Source: Rutpela maculata
Lineage: Eukaryota; Arthropoda; Insecta; Coleoptera; Cerambycidae
Length of the DNA stretch: 64,000 nt
Direction of reading: 5' to 3'
NCBI GenBank assembly: GCA_936432065.2
Contig: OW386294.2
Coordinates: 50,372,945 to 50,436,944, forward strand
In this document: positions 56,198-64,000 of the stretch, one piece after another
How the letters are laid out: the number at the start of each line of letters is the position of its first letter
How positions within the stretch are numbered: position 1 is the stretch's first letter
Notes under the pieces: model-generated
Databases searched by the model: none
Told to the model about the DNA's origin: nothing
What the model saw: only the letters and a program-made list of their open reading frames with translations
Position numbers and translations under genes: made by a program

Positions 56198-56304
56198 AGG
56201 CTGTCAAAATTACCTTCGCAGCCACCACAGCAAAACAATTCGAAGATGTGGTAGCTGAATGGCAGCGCTTCGCCAAACAAAGGAAACAGCGAGAGAGGCA
56301 ATGA
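56198..56304 (+). CDS. Putative terminal exon of a transposon-encoded protein
   Basis: A pyrimidine-rich acceptor TTTTTTAACAG precedes an open frame ending at TGA (56302). The peptide AVKITFAATTAKQFEDVVAE continues WQRFAKQRKQRERQ. It parallels the exon at 10334-10479 in phase, order of hydrophobic and acidic residues and the W-x-x-x-x-K-Q-R block. It is the best remnant of the 14.5-kb element's own gene; its function is unknown. Confidence 0.45.
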
Positions 56305-56759
56305 ATAATATGGATTTTTTTTATAACACTAGTTTTTTTGTTGTTGGGAATTTGCATTTTTATTTTTATTTATTTTTATACATTGTATATTTTTATGTAT
56401 ATTTTTAACAAAATATATTTTTAATTAAATGTTTTCTTTTTATTTTAAGTTTAGGTGATTATTTATTAAATACTATAGATGCCTCAACTGATGCAAGTTA
56501 GTGCTGAAGGATTATGGACAGGTGCCTGTCGAATAATGTGTCCCCCACTAATTTGTACAGTACATCTTACAATTTCCTATGAGTAGAAACACATAATTTG
56601 ACACAATATTTCTGTCCTTAATCCTCTAATACTAACTGGCACTGGGACAACTATAGTATTCAACCAAGGTTATTGTTACTTTGGGGCAATATTAATTCAG
56701 AACTAAATTAATGTTACCTTAATATTTACATTTATCTTGATACTACATTGCCTTACTAG

Positions 56760-57396
56760 TATTCGAATCAAGTGCGGATCTAGAAATTTCAATAATTTTT
56801 TTCTCGTCTGTGGCGCATGGGACCCATACGAAATATGGGAAATAACATATCGAGAAGCACTTCTGTAATGACCCCTAAAAAATTTTGAAATAGCAGTTTG
56901 TGGATTTTTTTTTCAAAATTCGGTTACCGGGGGGGGGTAACCTGGGGGGGGGCGAGGTCTAGGGACTCCTGTTTAATTTTTTTTTGTCATATGCATTTTA
57001 CTTTTCATAAAAATACAACAATATGTTTTGAAGTTTATGAAAATATTTTCATTACTAACTGAAATACAACGAATTGAAATTTTGTGATTTACAATTTAAC
57101 AAATCACAAAATTTCAATTCGTTGTATCTCAGTTAGTAATGAAACGTATTGATGTATTTTTGTGAAAAGTAAAATACATATAACAACAAAAAATTATTTT
57201 AAACAGGAGTGTCTAGACCTGGGGGGGGTAACCGAATTTTGAAAAAAATTTTCGCAAACTGCTTTTTCAAAATTTTTTAGGGGTCGTTAGAGAAGTGCTT
57301 CTCGAGATGTTATTTCCCATATTTCGTATGGGTCCCACGCGCCACAGACGAGAAAAAAATTATTGAAATTTCTAGATCCGCGCTTGATTCGAATAT
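56760..57396. mobile_element. Near-perfect palindromic MITE (~0.63 kb)
   Basis: The arms from ATTCGAATCAAGTGCGGATC (56761) and its complement (ending about 57394) pair along nearly all of their roughly 310 bp, with small gaps near the G-runs (56931-56953). The centre is near 57085 (AAATTTTGTGATTTACAATT). It is much better preserved than other foldbacks here, which suggests recent origin. Confidence 0.85.
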
Positions 57397-57703
57397 TAAG
57401 CATACATTACAGCAATGATATTCATGGTGAGATATAAATAAGTATGTAATGTAACACGTTAAATAAGTATGTAATGTGGCAAGTTATATTGATAAATTAT
57501 TACGTCAATATGTTATGAACATTAAGTAATATTTTCACAATGTTACCTTTTTAACAATGTAACAGAGTAACATTTAATAGTATGACAAATTACTTTGTAG
57601 CAACATTACGACACTGTTCATGATCTGTTTTACATAACATTACATGTAACTTTGTAATATTGAGGTTCTATTAAAGTAATAATGCATTGTTTAGTGGGAG
57701 GTA

Positions 57704-57781
57704 CATGTTAAATAACGTAAACGTTCCATCATAGGCCTGAAAATATCGGGCCTATGATGGAACGTTTACGTTATTTAACAT
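57704..57781. repeat. Perfect 33-bp-stem hairpin inside the right TIR
   Basis: Arms 57704-57736 and 57749-57781 are perfect complements, and each contains ACGTAAACGTTCCATCATAG, the terminal motif of the surrounding 14.5-kb element. The hairpin is absent from the left TIR, so it was added to the right one. Confidence 0.85.
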
Positions 57782-57885
57782 ACACTGTTATGTTGAGCGC
57801 TGACCAACAAATATATGAGAGTGAGAGAGACAGATGACCATAACAAAGGTGTTATGACTAACGTAAACGTTCCATCATAGGGCTG

Positions 57886-58940
57886 AATAAGGAGAGACTG
57901 GAAAAGTAGGCGTGGCACATGGCCAGAACATATTCAAGCAACTAGTCCGCATGGGCGTCACTTCAACTTAACGTTATGGAATTTGCGAATATTTTAAAAA
58001 TGTATAGAGCAGCATTTACTCCGTTTTTAAATATGATATAATTTATTACTACTTCTACAGCAATTTGATTGAGCTAAACTAATAATAGAACAGTGATAAA
58101 AAACAATATTCATTCATTAATTATATCCCTCAAAGCAGTACTCCACTGCAAATCATGGCAACTAGGGCCAACAAATGACCCCCCCACTGCGTCCCTCGAG
58201 CGTTTATTCTATGGCCAAACAAACCGTATGTAAACTGAATTGGGATTGCCCCTCTATACTTTAGACCTCGTTGGCGTCATTGGTCCCATTTGCTACATCT
58301 AGGTAAATATAACTACACAGTGAAATTGTTGCAGTTGCCGTCACCACTTTTAAAGTAACAACAACTATAACGTTGGTGGCATCTGCTACTTTATAGTAAA
58401 TGTAACGTGTAGGGAAATAATTTTGGTTTTTGCAACCTCTAAGTTACTGCAATTAAAATCGTCATTTTTCTGTTGTTGAATGAAGACGCCATATTGACAC
58501 AGATAAAAATATAATTCAATAAAAAATTTCTTTTTATTATAGTCATTTACAAATTATGTTTTCTAAATAGATTATTACTTTATAATATATAAAATTAAAA
58601 AAAAAAACGTTTTCCATAAAAAATTTTGCAGTTTTGCTTGTACACATAATTTTTGCAAAAAATTTTTTTTCCGAAAAAACCATTTTCTCGAGGGGGCGCC
58701 TTTTTTATCGAAGTATCATGATAACATTTTACAGAAAACAAGTGGTGGTTTTAATATCCACACCCAGGGTAAACGCAAAACATCATGATTTATAATATAT
58801 GCTTATGCATGTTGTATATAATCACCTTAACTTGGACCTTGGACATATCATGTGCTTAAACTCAGTAAGTCATTAATTTGCTATTCGAATAACAGAGAGC
58901 CAAATATATAGTTTGCGCTCTCATTTCGGTCAGCTGAGCT
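57886..58940. other. Gene-free stretch
   Basis: No gene. A-rich and T-rich runs occupy 58560-58700, and an AGGGCCAACAAATGAC / GTTGGCGTCATTGGTCCC pair (about 58166 and 58269) hints at a small decayed inverted-repeat element. Confidence 0.35.
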
Positions 58941-58941
58941 G

Positions 58942-59170
58942 TTCCAAAAGTTAGTCATTTCTACTACTTGGTTACGTCCCGTTTACGTAATAACCTAGTC
59001 TTCAACACGGTAATGGTAGAAGTACCGGAATAGTAATTTGTTACGTAATTATTATTCCCCATTTTGGTGAATACTTGGTAGAAGGATGGTTCCCATTACG
59101 TAACAGTCCTTAGTTGCGGAAACCCCTAATGGCAACTATTACGTAGAAACTACTAAAATTGCTGCTTGGG
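58942..59170. mobile_element. Small MITE-like inverted-repeat element
   Basis: The left part (TTAGTCATTTCTAC near 58952) and right part (GTAGAAACTACTAA near 59142) are imperfect inverted repeats, and TTACGTAATA-type words recur inside. The right end GCTTGGG resembles the CCCA-type termini of other elements in the window. Confidence 0.45.
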
Positions 59171-59171
59171 T

Positions 59172-59225
59172 ACGTATCTCGTTTATCCTAGCGTCTTAAC
59201 TGACTGCGCCACCAGGGTGTCCAAC
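59172..59225 (-). repeat. tRNA-like 5' half (A box only)
   Basis: The minus strand reads TGGTGGCGCAGTCAGTTAAG followed by ACGCTAGG, a good A box. No B box is seen where expected, perhaps because the MITE-like element adjoins. Relic only. Confidence 0.3.
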
Positions 59226-59868
59226 AAATTTGATGATAAAAGTTACAGTAATGGGTATCGGGATTTTATATTATTAAATGATATCAGTACCTAATAATTT
59301 AGTTTATTATAGGAAATTGAGATAGACACATATTGGATAAATATTTATGGTGGTATGGTTTTTAAGAAATAATATTACAGGTGATTTCACCTTATGTAAA
59401 AGATCCTGCAATTTCCAAATTTATTAGTGAGGCAGAATCCTTAAACTTAAAATAACTGTAGTTATTGTTATTATGTTTTTAAAATGCTATTAATTCTTCT
59501 TTGCATATTGGTTAAACTGTACAAACAAGTTTGACTCATCGGCTCTATATTTTTTCATTCTTGACTTGTGTGACATTACATCCCAACAAACACATTTACA
59601 TTGGGCCGCTGTCGGGGGAATAACCCCTTGCCGGAAAACGAAACGTTGGTACAATGCTGGCTTCCAATGCATCTCCAGAATCAAAATGCGCCGGCGGCCG
59701 CTATTTTTACGACTTAAGCGGCCCGACGTTAAATTCCGACTTAAACCCATCAAACTTAATGGTCCTCTTCAGGCAAGATGCCGTTGTTCTGTATTTTTCG
59801 AAGAAGTAACGATTGACTACCAATGCTGGACTTACGTACTATTACATAATGTTTAAATAAGGTTCGCC
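59226..59868. other. Stretch with unrecognised open frames
   Basis: Overlapping frames on both strands (59490-59856) cover a slightly GC-richer patch, but no motif is recognised. An old repeat is likelier than a gene. Confidence 0.3.
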
Positions 59869-60300
59869 TACAGTGAAATGTCGTTGGTCACACAAATGAT
59901 GTACATTGGCATTACATCGGTCTATGCTTAAATAACTGAATCGTCCAGATTACTTTTGAAAGTCAGACCTGCATTGCACCATGGACCACCTAGGAAGCTC
60001 CTACAGCAGTTTATCCCTGGAACAGGGGACATGGTTGCTTAAACAATGTTTCGACAGAATTACATATGCCATCTTTGGGTTCTCACTGATATATCAGTGA
60101 GAACCTAAAGATGGCATATGTAAATGTTGTTTAAGCAACCATGTCCCCTGCTCTATGGGTAAACAGCTATATAGGAACATAGTGCATGGTGCAATGCAGG
60201 TTTGACTTTCAGAAGTAATCTGGACGATTCAGTTATTTAAGCATAGACCGATGTAACGCCAATGTACATCAATTGCGTGACCAAAGACATTTAGCTGTTT
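59869..60300. mobile_element. Palindromic element (~0.43 kb)
   Basis: The two arms pair along their length (CAGTGAAATGTCGTTGGTCA near 59871 against its diverged complement near 60281). The perfect centre TTCTCACTGATATATCAGTGAGAA lies near 60093, shortened here to its inner TCTCACTGATATATCAGTGA. No ORF. Confidence 0.8.
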
Positions 60301-60653
60301 ACTCTACTGAGGTTTCTCTTTATTTGAACTGACTTAGTTCAGAAATTCTCAGTTCATGTAACGATGGTTCGTAGTAACCCATACAGCACACCAAATAACG
60401 ATTACGATGTGTTCGCATTGTGACGATGTATCTAGATGCAGACACAAGGTTACACAATTCTACGATGTAAATGTGCTACGTTTACACATTGTAGGCAAAC
60501 ACGTATGCACAAAGGTTAAACGTCCGCCTCACAATGTAGCCACATGAGATACACTTGGCCGGTATGCTCACGCTGACGCTTTGCGCGCGCACACTGTTCC
60601 ATGCTCGAATAGTCGAATGTAGACACGACAAGACACAACTAAAAAGTGTATAT
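60301..60653. other. Gene-free stretch
   Basis: Several ACGATGTA/TACACATTGTAG words, no defined repeat ends and no gene. Confidence 0.35.
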
Positions 60654-63600
60654 ATCCCTGTCAAAAAAATCTCATCAATCCGTATTTAAAATTATCAAAA
60701 ATTAATAAGTATCTATGAGAACCTATATGGTCAATAAGTTTCTATAAGAGTTAGGTAAAGTTGCTGGTGAAATTGTTATCAGTTTATATCCGCATTGACC
60801 AGCAAAATGAGTCAAGCCATATCCATTTGTTAATCCAAACATTTACTTATACCATATCAATGAGAATTTATGAGCACAGTATCTAATGTAATTCGTGCGG
60901 CTTTCCGTGATTAAAAGACAAGTGTTTCTTTAAGAAACGAGCTGCATTAGGTTAGAACAGTTTGGATTTGCAATTGAAGATTACAAATTATAATGTTTGA
61001 ATAGGGATTTATAAGAACAGTTTCTATGAGTATTAATGTTTTTTTTCAGTAATATATTAAATGTGTTTTCATTTGTTTGAATGGGTAAAAAGAAAGGTCA
61101 GTTTTCAACTGCAATTACAAATACAAGTTTAATCGCTTCGAATGGGATTATATGCGATCAATTTCTAAAAGTATTTATGCTGTTTTCCGAATATAGTTAT
61201 GATGAGGTTTAATCAGTAACAAATTGTTAACTACTTGTTATGATATGGTCGGAAATTCCAAGTACACATTTAGTATTCCTTCAAGAGGATTGATGAGAGC
61301 AGTTTCTACGAGTATCTATTTGTTGTTCCTATAGTAAATTATATGTCTTTATCAGTACAGATTCGGATTTAATTTAAATATGAAAATTATATCAGAATAA
61401 AGCAACCAAATATTTTAAACAGTATCTATTTGTAAATCCAAACATTTACTTATACTATCTCAATGAGAATTTATGAGAACAGTATCTAATGTAAAGCGTG
61501 CGGCTTTCCGTGGTTAAATGGCAAGAGTTTCTATAAGAAACGAGCTGCATTAGGTTAGAACAGTTTTGATTTGCAATTGAAGATTCAAAATTATAATGTT
61601 TGAATAGGGATTTATGAGATCAGTTTCTATGAGTATTAATGTTTTTTTTTTCAGTAATATATTAAATGTGTTTTCATTTGTTTGAATAGGTAAAAAGAAA
61701 GGTCAGTTTTCAACTGCAATTACAAATACAAATATAATCACTTCGAATGGGGTTAGATGCGATCAATTTCTCAAAGTATTTATGCTGTTTTCCGGATATA
61801 ATTGTGAAGAGGTTTAATCAGTAACAAATTGTTCACTACATGTTATGATATGGTCGGAAATTCCAAGTACACATTCCTTCAAGAGGATTAATGAGAGCAG
61901 TTTCTACGAGTATCTATTTGTTGTTTCTCTAGTAAATTATATAAGTCTTTATCAGTAAAGATTCGGATCTAATTTAAATATGAAAATTATATCAGAATAA
62001 AGCAACGAAATATTTTAAACAGTATCTATTTGTAAATCCAGACATTTACTTATACTATCTCAAGGAGAATTTATGAGAACAGTATCTAATGTAAAACGTG
62101 CGGCTTTTCGTGGTTAAATGGCAAGTGTTTCTATAAGAAACGAGCTGCATTAGGTTAGAACAGTTTTGATTTGCAATTGAAGATTACAAATTATAATGTT
62201 TGAATAGGGATTTATGAGATCAGTTTCTATGAGTATTAATGTTTTTTTTCAGTAATATATTAAATGTGTTTTCATTTGTTTGAATGGGTAAAAAGAAAAG
62301 TTAATTTTCAGCTGCAATTACAAATACAAGTTTAATGGCTTCGAATGGGATTATATGCGATCAATTTCTAAAAGTATTTATGCTGTTTTTCGAATATAGT
62401 TATGATGAGGTTTAATCAGTAACAAATTGTTAACTAGTTGTTATGATATGGTCGGAAATTCCAAGTACACATTTAGTATTCTTTCAAGAGGATTGATGAG
62501 AGCAGTTTCTACGAGTATTTATTTGTTGTTCCTATAGTAAATTATATAAGTCTTTATCAGTACAGATTCGGATCTAATTTAAATATGAAAATTATATCAG
62601 AATAAAGCAACCAAATATTTTAAACAGTATCTATTTGTAAATCCAAACATTTACTTATACTATCTCAATGAGAATTTATGAGAACAGTATCTAATGTAAA
62701 ACGTGCGGCTTTCCGTGGTTAAATGGCAAGAGTTTCTATAAGAAACGAGCTGCATTAGGTTAGAACAGTTTTGATTTGCAATTGAAGATTCAAAATTATA
62801 ATGTTTGAATAGGGATTTATGAGATCAGTTTCTATGAGTATTCATGTTTTTTTTCAGTAATATATTAAATGTGTTTTCATTTGTTTGAATGGGTAAAAAG
62901 AAAGGTCAGTTTTCAACTGCAATTACAAATACAAGTTTAATCACTTCGAATGGGGTTATATGCGATCAATTTCTAAAAGTATTTATGCTGTTTTCCGGAT
63001 ATAATTGTGAAGAGGTTTAATCAGTAACAAATTGTTCACTACATGTTATGATATGGTCGGAAATTCCAAGTACACATTTGGTATTCCTTCAAGAGGATTG
63101 ATGAGAGCATTTTCTACGAGTATCTATTTGTTGTTCCTCTAGTAAATTATATAAGTCTTTATCAATAAAGATTCGGATCTAATTCAAATATGAAAATTTA
63201 TATCAGAATAAAGCAACCAAATATTTTAAACAGTATCTATTTGTAAATCCAGACATTTACTTATACTATCTCAATGAGAATTTATGAGAACAGTATCTAA
63301 TGTAAAACGTGCGGCTTTTCGTGGTTAAATGGCAAGTGTTTCTATAAGAAACGAGCTGCATTAGGTTAGAACAGTTTTGATTTGCAATTGAAGATTACAA
63401 ATTATAATGTTTAAATAGATATTTATGAGATCAGTTTCTATGAGTATTAATGTTTTTTTTCAGTAATATATTAAATGTGTTTTCATTTGTTTGAATGGGT
63501 AAAAGGGAAGGTCAGTTTTGAACTGCAATTACAAATATAAGTTAATCACTTCGAATGGGGTTATATGCGATCAATTTCTAACAGTATTTATGGTGTTTTC

Positions 63601-64000
63601 CGAATATAATTGTGATGAGGTTTGATCCATAACAAATTGTTCACTACATGTTACGATATGGTCGGAAATTCCAGTTACATATTTAGTATTCCTTCAAGAG
63701 GATTAATGAGAGCAGTTTCTACGAGTATTTATTTGTTGTTCCTACAGTAAATTATATAAGTCTGTATCAGTATGCATTCGGATCTAATTTAAAAATCATA
63801 TCAGAATGAAACCTCAAATATTTTAAACAGTGTCCACCTGTAAATCCAAGATAATATTATAATGAGAATCCATCACAACAGTATCTAATGTAACGTGTGC
63901 GGTTTTCCGTGGCTAAATTTTAAAATTATTTGCAATAAATAAGCTTTAACGGATTCGAACAGTTTTGCATTTCCAGATGAATAGTTTTAATTGTTAGGGA
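60654..64000 (+). mobile_element. Giant palindromic foldback of ~600-bp repeats, copy 2 (left arm, cut by window)
   Basis: It starts TCCCTGTCAAAAAAATCTCA, the complement of copy 1's right end. Five to six head-to-tail units follow, with the CGTGCGGCTTTCCGTGGTTA-type phrase near 60894, 61497, 62098, 62703, 63308 and 63896, a period of about 600 bp. The last unit is the diverged central type, matching the centre of copy 1 (about 51600-51720, inverted), so the palindrome centre is probably just beyond 64000. It matches copy 1's right arm more closely than its left end. Confidence 0.8.

Larger units (their letters stand above)
43380..57885. mobile_element. 14.5-kb nested TIR element
   Basis: The long TIRs start CAGCCCTATGATGGAACG and can be followed for about 100 bp (left 43380-43490; right 57790-57885), resuming inward as CCCACTAAACA on both sides. 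The right TIR is interrupted by an 88-bp hairpin. Both subterminal regions (43500-43870, 57400-57690) are full of AATATTA and GTAACATT words. Inside are a Merlin element, a composite foldback and two palindromic elements. After removing these, roughly 2.5-3 kb of original element remains, including candidate first and last exons of a plus-strand gene. No clear target duplication is found; the superfamily is unassigned. Confidence 0.75.

Noticed and set aside
59490..59856. Overlapping frames on both strands as a gene
   Set aside because: No recognisable motif, no splice borders and the frames mirror each other on opposite strands.
48104..64000. CRISPR-like array because of regular repeats
   Set aside because: Units are about 600 bp, without short direct repeats and unique spacers, and the DNA is eukaryotic.

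Overview
This is AT-rich eukaryotic nuclear DNA, most likely from an insect. One spliced mitochondrial-enzyme gene with very short introns is visible. Everything else recognisable is transposable-element DNA of families typical of arthropods: a Gypsy-type LTR retrotransposon, a Merlin (IS1016-type) transposon, a Crypton-type tyrosine recombinase, a Jockey-like LINE tail, a DUF4817-type transposon relic, a 5S-derived SINE, and many foldback/MITE elements. The insect call is an inference; no diagnostic marker gene is present.

Layout. 1-4.1 kb: a minus-strand LINE fragment (4090 to about 1507) split by a 1.6-kb TIR element (2109-3716) that carries two tRNA-like modules. 5.2-5.6 kb: a DUF4817-type transposon relic. 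5.96-7.1 kb: the 5' four exons of SUCLG2 (GDP-forming succinyl-CoA synthetase beta) on the minus strand; the 3' exons are not seen and probably lie beyond the left edge. 7.5-7.9 kb: a 5S-rRNA-derived SINE with a 12-bp target duplication. 8.36-12.5 kb: a foldback MITE, then a 4.0-kb TIR element (8505-12505) holding 139-bp tandem repeats, a short spliced coding exon and a nested TA-flanked MITE. 13.87-15.5 kb: a second, inverted copy of the tRNA-module element.

16.18-42.87 kb: a Gypsy-type element in the tandem state LTR-internal-LTR-internal-LTR. Each LTR is about 4.27 kb and each internal region about 6.93 kb, and one GGTT duplication flanks the whole array. It sits inside a Crypton-type tyrosine-recombinase pseudogene whose two halves flank it (15.8-16.18 kb and 42.87-43.13 kb). 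Gag, a linker ORF, protease-RT, RNase H-integrase and a small terminal ORF occupy successive -1 frames; both copies share a disruption inside RT, and I see no envelope gene.

43.38-57.89 kb: a 14.5-kb TIR element, heavily nested. It contains a Merlin transposon (44.05-47.94 kb), a composite foldback made of about 600-bp higher-order repeats (48.02-54.06 kb) and two further palindromic elements. Its last coding exon is similar to the exon in the 4.0-kb element at 8.5 kb. 57.9-60.65 kb: MITEs and a long palindrome. 60.65-64.0 kb: one arm of a second copy of the giant foldback, with the window ending near its centre of symmetry.

Only SUCLG2 looks like a host gene. The most unusual signals are the TIR elements with paired tRNA-like modules, the giant palindromic higher-order-repeat elements, and the Gypsy tandem whose LTR substitutions record the order of events.
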